Assembly: GCF_031085375.1 (NCBI RefSeq)
Contig: NZ_JAVCWF010000001.1
Span: 2,170,001-2,234,000, forward strand
DNA length: 64,000 nucleotides
Direction of reading: 5' to 3'
Source of the DNA: Lactiplantibacillus brownii
Lineage (GTDB): Bacteria; Bacillota; Bacilli; Lactobacillales; Lactobacillaceae
Shown here: piece by piece, positions 26,815-35,633 of the stretch
Layout of the letters: each line of letters starts with the position of its first letter
How positions within the stretch are numbered: the first letter of the stretch is position 1
Program-made: the position numbers and the translations under genes
The notes under the pieces: generated by a model
The model's database searches: none
Told to the model about the DNA's origin: nothing
Seen by the model: only the letters and a program-made list of their open reading frames with translations

Positions 26815-27684
26815 ATGAACTTTAAAAACGCACATTTAATGACCGCGATGGTCACCCCATTCGACGATGCTGGTCAACTTGACAAGCACCGACTAGCTAG
26901 CTTAATTGACTACTTATTAGCACATCATACAGCCGGAATCCTAGTCGGAGGAACGACCGGTGAAGGCCCGACACTTAGTGAGGATGAAAAGCTGGCGTTA
27001 TTCCAAATGACGGCCACTTTAGTTGCTGGCCGGGTGCCAATCATGGCTAATACGGGGTCGAATAATACCGCTGCTACCATTGCTTTTACCCGTCGTGTCA
27101 GTCAAATTGCTGGCATTGACGCGGCGCTTGTCGTCGTACCACCGTATAATAAACCCGATCAGGCTGGGATGGTGGCACATTTTACCGCGATTGCTGAACG
27201 TGGTGGCCTTCCAATTATGATCTACAATATTCCTGGCCGCGTCGTCGTAAAGATGACCGTCCCCACCGTCTTAAAACTAGCCAAACAACCGAATATTATT
27301 GGGATCAAGCAATGCACGTCCTTAGAAGAATTAGCCGCAATCGTTGAACAAGCACCTGCTGATTTTTATGTTTACACCGGCGAAGATTCTCAGACACTGA
27401 CTGCAACCGTTTTAGGTGCGCATGGCGTTATCTCAGTTGCCAGCCATCTTTATGGCGATGACATGGCGGCGATGCTGACCCAACTTGATCAAGGAAACTG
27501 GGCCGCCGCCGGTCAATCCCAGCGTCAATTAATCCCCAAGATGGCCGCCCTATTCAGCTCACCCTCACCGGCGCCAGTCAAGGCTGCACTCAATCAGCAA
27601 CATATTTTAGTTGGGGAACCACGCTTACCAATCTTGCCATTGACCGCTGAACAACAAGCGACACTGTTTGCTGAATTGAAATAA
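26815..27684 (+). CDS. dapA: 4-hydroxy-tetrahydrodipicolinate synthase
   Basis: 289 aa, (beta/alpha)8 lyase. It condenses pyruvate with aspartate semialdehyde toward diaminopimelate (cell wall) and lysine. GGTTGEGPTLS holds the pyruvate carboxylate site, IYNIPGR the catalytic Tyr, and IIGIKQCTS the Schiff-base Lys. ATG 26815 follows GGAGGAAAACGC; the frame is open 10 codons upstream but that would overlap the aminotransferase stop and lacks a ribosome site. It is probably one transcript with the aminotransferase. Confidence 0.92.
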   Translation: MNFKNAHLMTAMVTPFDDAGQLDKHRLASLIDYLLAHHTAGILVGGTTGEGPTLSEDEKLALFQMTATLVAGRVPIMANTGSNNTAATIAFTRRVSQIAGIDAALVVVPPYNKPDQAGMVAHFTAIAERGGLPIMIYNIPGRVVVKMTVPTVLKLAKQPNIIGIKQCTSLEELAAIVEQAPADFYVYTGEDSQTLTATVLGAHGVISVASHLYGDDMAAMLTQLDQGNWAAAGQSQRQLIPKMAALFSSPSPAPVKAALNQQHILVGEPRLPILPLTAEQQATLFAELK

Positions 27685-27758
27685 AGGTTAACTAGTATCA
27701 CTACGACGACACCTGCGTTATACTGTTTATAAATTAACTAATGAAAGTGGTGACGCAC

Positions 27759-27890
27759 ATGTGTGGTGGTTGGACTTTTGGTGGCGGCATGCCATTTATG
27801 TGGATGGGCGGCTCATTTTGGCTACTTATTCTAATCATTGGGATTGCCGTTGGTGCCTTGTTGTTCCGTAATCGAAATCATAATTCATAA
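27759..27890 (+). CDS. Small membrane protein (43 aa)
   Basis: The protein begins MCGGWTFGGGMPFMWMGG and then has a single hydrophobic helix (about 20-36, FWLLILIIGIAVGALLF) and a short basic tail. GAAAGTGGTG lies just upstream of ATG 27759, and a strong terminator follows at once, which supports a real gene. Glycine/tryptophan-rich mini-membrane proteins of this kind are seen in lactobacilli; function unknown. Confidence 0.75.
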   Translation: MCGGWTFGGGMPFMWMGGSFWLLILIIGIAVGALLFRNRNHNS

Positions 27891-27893
27891 CTA

Positions 27894-27945
27894 AAAAAAG
27901 TTGTTCGCCAAACTCAGTTTTGAGTTCGGTGAACAACTTTTTGTT
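27894..27945. terminator. Terminator after small membrane protein
   Basis: AAAGTTGTTC..CGAACTC-type stem: AAAAAGTTGTTC pairs with GAACAACTTTTT, with AACTCA/TGAGTT inside. Confidence 0.9.
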
Positions 27946-27992
27946 TGTCGTAATTTTTCTGATTGTCTATAACAACGGTTAGATCAAAACTT

Positions 27993-28020
27993 GCTCCGAT
28001 TGGTCTTGACTGATGCTAAT
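27993..28020 (+). repeat. Remnant of type B structured repeat
   Basis: CTCCGATTGGTCTTGACTGATGCT matches the left end of B copy 2 (CTCCGGTTGGTCTGGACTGATGCT, minus strand near 60825) at 21 of 24 positions. The rest of the element is missing. Confidence 0.5.
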
Positions 28021-28044
28021 TTTAATCTAAACAACACAATTGTA

Positions 28045-28689
28045 TTAGCCTTCTGCTTCGACAGCAGTCGCAATCGGTGTCTCTCCGTTGATCAACGCAA
28101 TCGTTTTACCAATCGTTTTCGGAGTACTTAAAGTCTTAACCGCAAACGTGGCAACATCATCTCTAGTGATCTCGCCACCAATACCAGGATTGACAGTAAC
28201 CTTGCCGGTACCGGCATCATTGACTAAAGTCCCTGGTTGTAAAATCGTGTAATCTAACTGAGTTCGTGTTTTAAGCCATTCATCCGCATAATACTTCGCG
28301 ACATAATAAGGCTTCAATGAATTTGGCCATTTAGCACGATCAGTCGTGAATTCCGCACTCACGATCACGTAACGTTTGACGTTGGCTAATTCTGCCGCCT
28401 GCATCGACTTAACGGCCCCATCAAGGTCAATCATCAAAGTCATATCGTAACCGGTCTGACCACCAGATCCGGCTGCAAAGACCACTGCATCCATCCCTTT
28501 GAAAGCCACGGCTAACGCTGCTGGTTGCTCTAACAAGTTAAAGCTAACTGGTTGAGCACCGGCATCTTCAAATGCTTCGCCTTGTTCTGGCTGGCGAATA
28601 CCAGCAAAAACTTGGTCGCCTTGGGCCACTAATTTAGAAACAATTTTCTTACCGATTTGACCATGAGCACCAATTACAAATACTTTCAT
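28045..28689 (-). CDS. NmrA-like NAD(P)-binding oxidoreductase (atypical SDR)
   Basis: A 214-aa Rossmann protein with the atypical SDR motif FVIGAHGQIGKKI (GxxGxxG) at the N-terminus and the YYVAKYYADEWL stretch. Members act as NAD(P)-binding reductases or redox sensors; the substrate is unknown. ATG 28689 follows GGGAGTGACTTAG. It is monocistronic. Confidence 0.87.
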   Translation of the reverse strand: MKVFVIGAHGQIGKKIVSKLVAQGDQVFAGIRQPEQGEAFEDAGAQPVSFNLLEQPAALAVAFKGMDAVVFAAGSGGQTGYDMTLMIDLDGAVKSMQAAELANVKRYVIVSAEFTTDRAKWPNSLKPYYVAKYYADEWLKTRTQLDYTILQPGTLVNDAGTGKVTVNPGIGGEITRDDVATFAVKTLSTPKTIGKTIALINGETPIATAVEAEG

Positions 28690-28837
28690 CTAAGTCACTC
28701 CCAGCAATTAATAGTTCTTATTATAAAGCTAACCACCAGTGAATTAACACTAATCTGCTTCTCAATTTGTCAGCAACCGACTTCCGTTCTATAATAATTA
28801 ACATTAATTTATAAATTTTCAGAGAGAAGGCTTATTA

Positions 28838-29359
28838 ATGACTAGATATGTTCGTCAAGCGACCAACGCGGACCTGCCAGCAATGATGACTATCATCGCT
28901 CAAGGGCGGCAAGCCTTAGCAGCGGAACAGATTCCCCAATGGCAAGGGGCTTATCCGCAAGCCGCCGATATTCAAGCGGATATCACCGCTAAGCGGGCCT
29001 GGTTACTCATTGTTGATGGCAAGATTGCTGGTACAGCAGCCCTTTTAACCACGCCAGATCCTAATTATCGTCAAATTTATCATGGAAACTGGGCTGGCAA
29101 TGCCAACGCGACTTATACTTCGATTCACCGAATCGCGATTGCGAGTGGTTACCACGGCCAACACTTAGCTGACTTTTATTTTAGCAATCTCATGACTTTA
29201 AGCTATCAAGCTGGGTTTCGCCAGATTCGGGTAGATACACACCGCCTAAATCAACGGATGCAACATATCATTACTAAGGCTGGCTTTGACTATCGTGGTG
29301 TCGTATATATGGCAAACGATGCCACTGACCAGCGTAACGCCTACCAAGTGATGCTCTAA
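28838..29359 (+). CDS. GNAT-family N-acetyltransferase
   Basis: A 173-aa acetyl-CoA-dependent acetyltransferase. The family's beta4-alpha3 part is YTSIHRIAIASGYHGQHLADFYF (Q/RxxGxG/A-like pyrophosphate loop, weak here) and the C-terminus has GFDYRGVVYM. The N-terminal VRQATNADLPAMMTIIAQGR is typical. The substrate is unknown. ATG 28838 follows AGAGAGAAGGCT. Confidence 0.85.
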   Translation: MTRYVRQATNADLPAMMTIIAQGRQALAAEQIPQWQGAYPQAADIQADITAKRAWLLIVDGKIAGTAALLTTPDPNYRQIYHGNWAGNANATYTSIHRIAIASGYHGQHLADFYFSNLMTLSYQAGFRQIRVDTHRLNQRMQHIITKAGFDYRGVVYMANDATDQRNAYQVML

Positions 29360-29371
29360 AAATTAATGACA

Positions 29372-29412
29372 AAACGGGCTCGGGATAAACTCGAGTCCGT
29401 TTTGCTTTTCCT
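29372..29412 (+). terminator. Terminator of GNAT gene
   Basis: AAAACGGGCTCG pairs with CGAGTCCGTTTT (one G-T pair), then GCTTTT. Confidence 0.85.
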
Positions 29413-29430
29413 GATTGCTTGGCCTAAAGA

Positions 29431-30204
29431 TTAATTTCGGTTATAAGCCCAAACCGTTAATGGCGCAAAGACTAGGACAATACCGCTACCAAATAGGATC
29501 ACTAGCAACGCGGTATTGGTCAAACTACCGGTCGCTAAAATTTGTCGAATTGCCGTAATCACATACGTCACTGGATTTAGTCCCGCCATGAACTGCATAA
29601 ATTTTGGCAAACTTTTAAGCGGAATAAACGCATTTGAAATAAACGACAAGACCAACATGGTAATCAGTGAGAAACTTTGAACCGTTGTGGCATTTTTGGC
29701 TAATAGGCCTAGCAAGGCGAATACCCATGACAACGCCCAGCCGGTAAAAATCGCGAGGGCGCCACTGACAATCACCCAGCCTAATCCCGCGGCTGGTCGC
29801 CACCCCATGACATAGCCGGTCGTTAAAGCAGTTACGGCTGCAATCACCAAACGCAAGACATCCGCAAATAACTGACCCGCTAACGGGGCAATATGAGCCA
29901 TCGGTAATGATTTAAACCGATCAAATACCCCTGAATCCAGATCTTCACGAATCTGCGAACCAGAACCAGAAGCAGCCGAGAGCATTGTTTGAATCAAAAT
30001 CCCGGGGACAATCGTTGGTAAATAGGCTTGCACCCCACCCGCAATTGCGCCACCAAACAAATAACCAAACATCAGCATAAATAGAATTGGCTGAATCACA
30101 ACGTCCATAAATCGATCAGGATTATGAACGGTCTTTAACAAATTACGATACGCCATCGTTGCGGTATTCATCACTAAACTACCGCGGTGTGTTTTAACTT
30201 CCAT
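29431..30204 (-). CDS. ABC-2 type exporter permease (DrrB-like)
   Basis: 257 aa with six hydrophobic segments and the ABC-2 signature region (LPMAHIAPLAGQLFADVLRL, then FIPLKSLPKFMQFMAGLNPVTYVITAIR). It resembles the daunorubicin-resistance permease family. It works with the ATPase encoded 17 bp upstream; AAAGG is 7 nt before ATG 30204. Expression is probably repressed by the divergent MarR protein. Confidence 0.9.
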   Translation of the reverse strand: MEVKTHRGSLVMNTATMAYRNLLKTVHNPDRFMDVVIQPILFMLMFGYLFGGAIAGGVQAYLPTIVPGILIQTMLSAASGSGSQIREDLDSGVFDRFKSLPMAHIAPLAGQLFADVLRLVIAAVTALTTGYVMGWRPAAGLGWVIVSGALAIFTGWALSWVFALLGLLAKNATTVQSFSLITMLVLSFISNAFIPLKSLPKFMQFMAGLNPVTYVITAIRQILATGSLTNTALLVILFGSGIVLVFAPLTVWAYNRN

Positions 30205-30221
30205 TATGACACCTTTCCTTT

Positions 30222-31160
30222 CTAATTCTTACCTACTGTCAAATTCATGAAGACATCATCTAGCGAGGGTTCTTGCACCGTTAAATGCGTGATCACGATT
30301 TTGGCCTGTTGCAACGCGGTCAAAACTAGCCCTAATTGATCAACAGACCGAATAACCACGCTCAATCGTTGGCCGACCTGTTTCACCGTTGTTTTCAGCT
30401 GGGCATTTACCAATTTGATGGTCGTTGCCATTTGGCTGACTTGCGGCACCGTAAAGTTCAAGGTGGTTCCACCAACTTGTTGCTTTAACTCAGTCGGCGT
30501 CCCAATCTTGACCAATTTGCCATGATCAATCACAGCAACGCGATCCGCCAATTGATCCGCCTCCTCCAAATATTGCGTGGTCAAAACAATCGTTGACCCT
30601 TTCGCAACCAACTTACGGATGGTCGCCCACATCTGGTTACGGGTTCGTGGATCTAAACCAGTCGTTGGTTCATCTAAGAAAACCAGTGCAGGTTGCGTAA
30701 TCAAGCTCACGGCTAAGTCCAAACGCCGACGCATCCCGCCGGAAAAGTTTTTTAAGGCCTTGTCTGCGGAAGCAACTAGCGAAAATTCCGTTAATAATTC
30801 TGTCGTCCGTTGTTTGGCGGCCACCCGTGATAAACCATTCAAACGGGCAAAAATCATCAAATTCTCACGCGCAGAAATGTCTTCGTCAACGGAAGCATAT
30901 TGACCGGTTAACCCAAACATCGACCGCGCTAAGGAACCTTCTTTCACCGTATCATGACCAAAAATTTTAACTTGCCCTTGATCAGCTTTCAATAAAGTCG
31001 TCATCATGCGAAGTATCGTTGTTTTGCCGGCGCCATTAGGTCCTAACAACCCAAACACTTCACCTTGGGCGACATTAAACGAAACATCATCAACTGCGAC
31101 TTTATCCCCAAAACGCTTCGTTAAATGACTCACTTCAATTGCTTTTACTACTGTCATCAT
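30222..31160 (-). CDS. ABC transporter ATP-binding protein (DrrA-like)
   Basis: 312 aa. Walker A is GPNGAGKTT, the signature FSGGMRRRLDLA, Walker B LVFLDEPTTGLDP, and a DrrA-type C-terminal extension of about 80 residues follows. With the downstream permease it forms a drug- or lipid-exporting complex. Two ATGs are in line (31160, 31157); the second sits 7 nt after GAGGG and is slightly better placed. It is transcribed from TTGAAA-17-TATAAT, which carries an operator in its spacer. Confidence 0.93.
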   Translation of the reverse strand: MMTVVKAIEVSHLTKRFGDKVAVDDVSFNVAQGEVFGLLGPNGAGKTTILRMMTTLLKADQGQVKIFGHDTVKEGSLARSMFGLTGQYASVDEDISARENLMIFARLNGLSRVAAKQRTTELLTEFSLVASADKALKNFSGGMRRRLDLAVSLITQPALVFLDEPTTGLDPRTRNQMWATIRKLVAKGSTIVLTTQYLEEADQLADRVAVIDHGKLVKIGTPTELKQQVGGTTLNFTVPQVSQMATTIKLVNAQLKTTVKQVGQRLSVVIRSVDQLGLVLTALQQAKIVITHLTVQEPSLDDVFMNLTVGKN

Positions 31161-31186
31161 TATTCCCTCTTACGTTTAAAATTTAA

Positions 31187-31257
31187 TCAGGCTACCTGAA
31201 CAAAAACATTATAAGGCCCCCTGATTAATTTTTCAAGGATTTATTCAGGCTCCCTGA
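31187..31257. promoter_or_regulatory. Three MarR-type operators
   Basis: TCAGG-N3-CCTGA palindromes at 31187-31199 (TCAGGCTACCTGA), 31212-31224 (TAAGGCCCCCTGA) and 31245-31257 (TCAGGCTCCCTGA) in the intergenic region between the ABC operon and the MarR gene. Confidence 0.85.
31208..31236 (-). promoter_or_regulatory. Promoter of ABC exporter operon
   Basis: On the minus strand TTGAAA (31236-31231), 17 bp, TATAAT (31213-31208). The middle operator lies inside the spacer, so repressor binding would block polymerase. Confidence 0.85.
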
Positions 31258-31306
31258 CTGTTTTTTCTCAAAACAACCCGTATAATACCTATAGGAGGCC
31301 GAAAAC

Positions 31307-31825
31307 ATGCCTAATTTAACTAAACAAAAAAACGCTGCCGGCAAGCTCATCGAGTTTGGTATGGCGCGTCATGTTGCGGATGATGTAGTCCATCATGGTC
31401 ATTCTGATCACGGTGAACAGCAGTTGCTATTTCAAGGTCAAGGAAAAATATTACTAGCGCTATCACAGACTGACGGTCTATCACAGAAAGAATTAGCCAC
31501 GCGCTTAAATTTGACCGCACAATCGACCGCTGAATTCGTTAACAAACTCGTAAAAAAACAATTTGTCACAAAGGAAAAATCCACTCAGGATCGGCGAATG
31601 ACCATTATTCGTTTAACCGACCGCGGTAGAAAAGCCGCTACTAACGAAACTGCCAAAGTTCCCGAATTTTTAACGGTGCTCAACGATGAAGAACTCGACC
31701 AACTAACTGCGATTCTCACTAAAATTAACACCAGTTTGTACGATGAAATCAATGCGGCCAATCCCACCTGGTTCGACAAATTCCATCAAACCATCACTGA
31801 TCACGTCCGTGATTGGTTTCTATAG
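31307..31825 (+). CDS. MarR-family transcriptional regulator
   Basis: 172 aa. The winged helix (LSQKELATRLNLTAQSTAEFVNKLVKKQFVTKEKSTQDRRMTIIRLTDRG) is at residues 60-115. The N-terminal part has an unusual His/Asp stretch (ADDVVHHGHSDHGEQ) that might sense metal or simply be a linker. A consensus -10 TATAAT and ribosome site TAGGAGG precede ATG 31307. Three operators in the shared intergenic region point to repression of itself and of the ABC exporter. Confidence 0.92.
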   Translation: MPNLTKQKNAAGKLIEFGMARHVADDVVHHGHSDHGEQQLLFQGQGKILLALSQTDGLSQKELATRLNLTAQSTAEFVNKLVKKQFVTKEKSTQDRRMTIIRLTDRGRKAATNETAKVPEFLTVLNDEELDQLTAILTKINTSLYDEINAANPTWFDKFHQTITDHVRDWFL

Positions 31826-31830
31826 ACCAC

Positions 31831-31871
31831 AAAATAGCCCTCCGGAAAAAAATCCAGAGGGCTATTTTTGG
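31831..31871. terminator. Bidirectional terminator between marR and addA
   Basis: AAAATAGCCCTC pairs with GAGGGCTATTTT between convergent genes. Confidence 0.9.
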
Positions 31872-31874
31872 TAC

Positions 31875-34800
31875 TTATTTTTTTGTAGTTGGAACAGGAA
31901 TTAAGGCTTGCTGCGTTAATGAATATAAATATTGACTGATTACCGGTTTGGGTGCATACATTGACGCTAAAGCTGCGGCATACAAATTGACTTGCCCAGC
32001 GTACCGTTCTAGTAAGGCCTCCGGTTGCTTAACGTGATCCGTCTTATAATCAAACAAAATCAGACCGGTTGGTGTATCCAAATACCCATCAATAATCCCA
32101 TGAATTAAGATTTTATTCGGATCATCCAGCTTGAAATCATCAAATAAGCGCCAAGCTGGCATCAATAGTGAGAATGGGACTTCTCGACGGACTCGACTAG
32201 GCGTCGCCAAAATCTGTTGACCTAACTCACTGGCATAAAAGCCAACCACCGATGTGACATCAATTAGTTTTGCCACCGGTGCCGTCAAAACCTGCTTCAT
32301 CACTAACTCAGCAATTGTGGTCTCAACGACTGCCGTGGTGACCGGCGCATCAAGTGGCAATTGTTCTAACACTAGATGTGTGGCACTTCCGACTTCCGCC
32401 CCCGTCGGCGTTTGCGCCGTTTGCAGAAATTGTGGCGTTGCCAAGTAGTCGGTCACATACCGACTACTTGGCCGTGATTGTTGGACACTGATGGTCGGAT
32501 TGGCCTGCATTAACGGCGTATCAGGATCTTCAAAGAGTCGTTTGACTTCCGAAACCGATTGATAAGCCGTCGTTTCAGTCGCCACTTGTGCTGGATAGTG
32601 GAAATTCATGATTTTTTGAATTTCGGCCTGAGTCGCCTGATCCACATCGAGATCGATTTCAGCTTCCACTAACTCAACTGCACTAGGCTGCTTTTCCGGT
32701 GCCATCTGTGGCTGAATTGCCGTCTGCCCAACTGATTCGGGATCACCTAATTCAAGCGTGAGTTTCGTCTTGTCGTCAGCAAGCGAGAACGCTGGCGTTT
32801 CACCGTCCCAATAATCTTTGAAATCAGGATGCCGAATCAGTGTCATTCCTAACCAATCCAGATCACTCTTAGCCGTAATTCGCGCTTGGTCATCTAAAAC
32901 TAAGTGCTCATCATTGAGGACTCGGCGCCACTTTTCTGTTGCACTTTCGATTGACTCAATCGTGCCCACTAAATACAATTGCTGTTCTGCCCGTGTGACC
33001 GCGACATAGAGTTTCCGCATTTCTTCTGCACGTAATTTTCGACTCACGACTTGTTGCGTCATCAATCGTGGTAAGGTTGGGTATTTGACTCGAGTCTTCG
33101 GGTCCAAATAAGTAATCCCGATGCCAGCCTCACGATCTAGCAAAGCCGATTGCCGCGTATCCGTCTGATTAAATTGTTTATCTAAGTCCATGATAAAGAC
33201 GACCGGATATTCTAGCCCTTTACTGCCGTGAATCGTCATCACGCTCACAGCTTCCGTTTCAGTCTCCGAGACGGCTTCGGCTAAGTCTTGATCCTTTTCT
33301 TGCATCCGTTTGATAAACCGGACAAATTGAAATAGCCCTTTAAAGCTCCCCGTTTCATAAGCATGTGCGCGCTCATATAAAGCGTTCAGATTGGCTTGAC
33401 GTTGCTTACCAGCTGGCATCCCACCAACATAATCCAAAAAACCCGTCCGTTCATAGATTCGCCAAATTAATGTTACCAATTGATTCCGGCGTGCTAAATC
33501 ACGAAACTCAGTCAATTGCGTCATAAAACGTTCGATACTGGCATAAATCTGATCCCCATAAGCGTCATGCGGACGCGTTGGATAAGCCGCATAGAAATCT
33601 TTGAGTGCTTGGAAATAATCACTGGTTTTATTTTGAATCCGCAAATAAACTAATTGATTTTCGTCCAAACCAACTATCGGTGACCGTAAAACTGCCACCA
33701 ACGGAATATCCTGATACGGATTATCAATAATGCTCAGTAACGACATCATAATACGGATTTCCGTCGTTTGAAAATAGTTTTGAGCATCATTGACCACGAT
33801 TGGAATCTGTAATCGCTTAAAGATATCAATAATTGTCAAATTATGATTCCGGGTCGGCACTAATAATGCGGCATCACTATATCGAAACGGCCGATAAACC
33901 TTATTTTTTCGATCATAAATGGGCTTGTCCATGGCTTTCAGCGCTAAAATTTTCTGCGCCACCATCGTGATACTGCCGGCCGACAAATCATCAATCGAAA
34001 AGTTATCCGGATCAGCTTCCGTTTCATCTGGTGTGACGCCAGCTTGATATAGCAACAAACTCGTGGTTTGGGCTAAATCTGGCGGATAGTCTTGGGGACC
34101 ATACTTTAGTTTGGCCGCTTCGTCGTAATCAATTTGGCCGACTGGCGCATCCATTAATTGACTAAAAATCAAATTTGCTAAATGGTCCACGTTAGCTACC
34201 GAGCGGAAATTTTCCGCTAAAACGATGCGGTCGCCGTGATCAGGATGTTCCCCATAATCCTGATATTTATGCAAGAACAACAGTGGGTCAGCCAGTCTAA
34301 ACTGATAGATCGACTGCTTAACATCGCCAACCATGAACATATTGCCAGGGTCTTGACGAGCTAATAGTTGCAGGATAGTTTCCTGTAAACTATTAATATC
34401 TTGATATTCATCGACCATCACTTCATCAAATTGTGCACGCAGTTGGCTTAACGCCCCACGTCCACTATCATTTTGACTGGTCAAAATTTGTAACGTTAAA
34501 TGCTCCAAATCACTAAAATCAAGCACATGGCGTCGCCGCTTTTCAGCGGCAAAAGCGGTTTTAAAGCTCAGTGTTGCGCGGACCAGTGCCGTCACCAGCT
34601 TGGCTGAGCCAGCCATGATGGTTAAAACTTCCTTTTCATCCGCCGCAAAATAATTCTCATTGAGCTGTTTAAATTGATCCTTCACCGTTTGAACCAATTG
34701 ACCGACTTTAGCAGCCGCACTCGTACGGAGTGGGTCATCCTTATAAATCTTCTTCATACGACCAAATTTAAAAGTCGCACACGCTTCACGACACTCATTC

Positions 34801-35633
34801 CAACTGGCGGTCGTGAGTTGCGCCGTAAACTTAGTCAAGGCCTGCTGCGCGTCAGTAATGGCTTTAATCGTCTTATCTTCTAATTCACCCGCCTGAGCCG
34901 CTTGCAAGGCTTGAGCTAAGTTAGTTTGCATCGTTTGGCACGTTTGCACTAATAACGGCAGTAACTGGGTTTGATAAAATTTCGAAGCGGTCACCGTTGA
35001 CGTTTCAATGACATACGTCGCCGGCAATGCTTGCAACCAGGCCTCCGGATCTGGCGTCGATTGCGCAAAGTCAAAGAGCCGCATAATCAGGGCACTTAAC
35101 CCATCATCACTACGATCATTAGAAAAGTTTGCCGTTAAACGCGCAAACTGCTGGCCGGCTTCACCATAGAGTTGTTCACGGACCTCACCCCACACTTGAT
35201 CACGAATCAACAGGCCCTCGGTGTTGTCCGTTAATAAACGAAAAACAGGGTCTAAATCAATTACATAATAATATCGTTGAATCAGCCGCAAACAGAAAGC
35301 ATCTAAGGTACTAATATTAGCGACCCCCAGCAAATTCAATTGTTGGCGCAAGCGTTGCACGGCAGGAGACGAACTCGCCTGATCCGTTTCCTGCTTCAAC
35401 AACTCTGAAATTTTAGTATTCAACTGATCTTCCAACTTTTGCTTCATATGCTTGGCAGCCAGGTTTGTAAACGTCACTACTAATAGTTGGTCAATAGCTG
35501 TTCCGGCCGCTAACTTGCGCATGATGCGCTCAATCAATACCGTTGTTTTCCCAGAACCAGCCGAAGCTGAAACTAACAAATTATTATGCTGTTGCGCGAT
35601 GACTGCTTTTTGACTCGCTGTAAAATTAGTCAT
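31875..35633 (-). CDS. addA: ATP-dependent helicase/nuclease subunit A (AddA/RexA)
   Basis: 1252 aa. UvrD-like superfamily 1A helicase with Walker A in SASAGSGKTTVLIERI and VDEYQDIN as motif II; the C-terminal RecB-type nuclease has GIIDGYLD...DYKTDH (near 1190). With AddB it resects double-strand breaks for RecA-dependent repair. The start is ATG 35633 behind GGGAGGTATTCAG, overlapping the addB stop by 8 nt; a start 7 codons further upstream is less likely. Lactobacillales call this pair RexA/RexB. Confidence 0.95.
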   Translation of the reverse strand: MTNFTASQKAVIAQQHNNLLVSASAGSGKTTVLIERIMRKLAAGTAIDQLLVVTFTNLAAKHMKQKLEDQLNTKISELLKQETDQASSSPAVQRLRQQLNLLGVANISTLDAFCLRLIQRYYYVIDLDPVFRLLTDNTEGLLIRDQVWGEVREQLYGEAGQQFARLTANFSNDRSDDGLSALIMRLFDFAQSTPDPEAWLQALPATYVIETSTVTASKFYQTQLLPLLVQTCQTMQTNLAQALQAAQAGELEDKTIKAITDAQQALTKFTAQLTTASWNECREACATFKFGRMKKIYKDDPLRTSAAAKVGQLVQTVKDQFKQLNENYFAADEKEVLTIMAGSAKLVTALVRATLSFKTAFAAEKRRRHVLDFSDLEHLTLQILTSQNDSGRGALSQLRAQFDEVMVDEYQDINSLQETILQLLARQDPGNMFMVGDVKQSIYQFRLADPLLFLHKYQDYGEHPDHGDRIVLAENFRSVANVDHLANLIFSQLMDAPVGQIDYDEAAKLKYGPQDYPPDLAQTTSLLLYQAGVTPDETEADPDNFSIDDLSAGSITMVAQKILALKAMDKPIYDRKNKVYRPFRYSDAALLVPTRNHNLTIIDIFKRLQIPIVVNDAQNYFQTTEIRIMMSLLSIIDNPYQDIPLVAVLRSPIVGLDENQLVYLRIQNKTSDYFQALKDFYAAYPTRPHDAYGDQIYASIERFMTQLTEFRDLARRNQLVTLIWRIYERTGFLDYVGGMPAGKQRQANLNALYERAHAYETGSFKGLFQFVRFIKRMQEKDQDLAEAVSETETEAVSVMTIHGSKGLEYPVVFIMDLDKQFNQTDTRQSALLDREAGIGITYLDPKTRVKYPTLPRLMTQQVVSRKLRAEEMRKLYVAVTRAEQQLYLVGTIESIESATEKWRRVLNDEHLVLDDQARITAKSDLDWLGMTLIRHPDFKDYWDGETPAFSLADDKTKLTLELGDPESVGQTAIQPQMAPEKQPSAVELVEAEIDLDVDQATQAEIQKIMNFHYPAQVATETTAYQSVSEVKRLFEDPDTPLMQANPTISVQQSRPSSRYVTDYLATPQFLQTAQTPTGAEVGSATHLVLEQLPLDAPVTTAVVETTIAELVMKQVLTAPVAKLIDVTSVVGFYASELGQQILATPSRVRREVPFSLLMPAWRLFDDFKLDDPNKILIHGIIDGYLDTPTGLILFDYKTDHVKQPEALLERYAGQVNLYAAALASMYAPKPVISQYLYSLTQQALIPVPTTKK

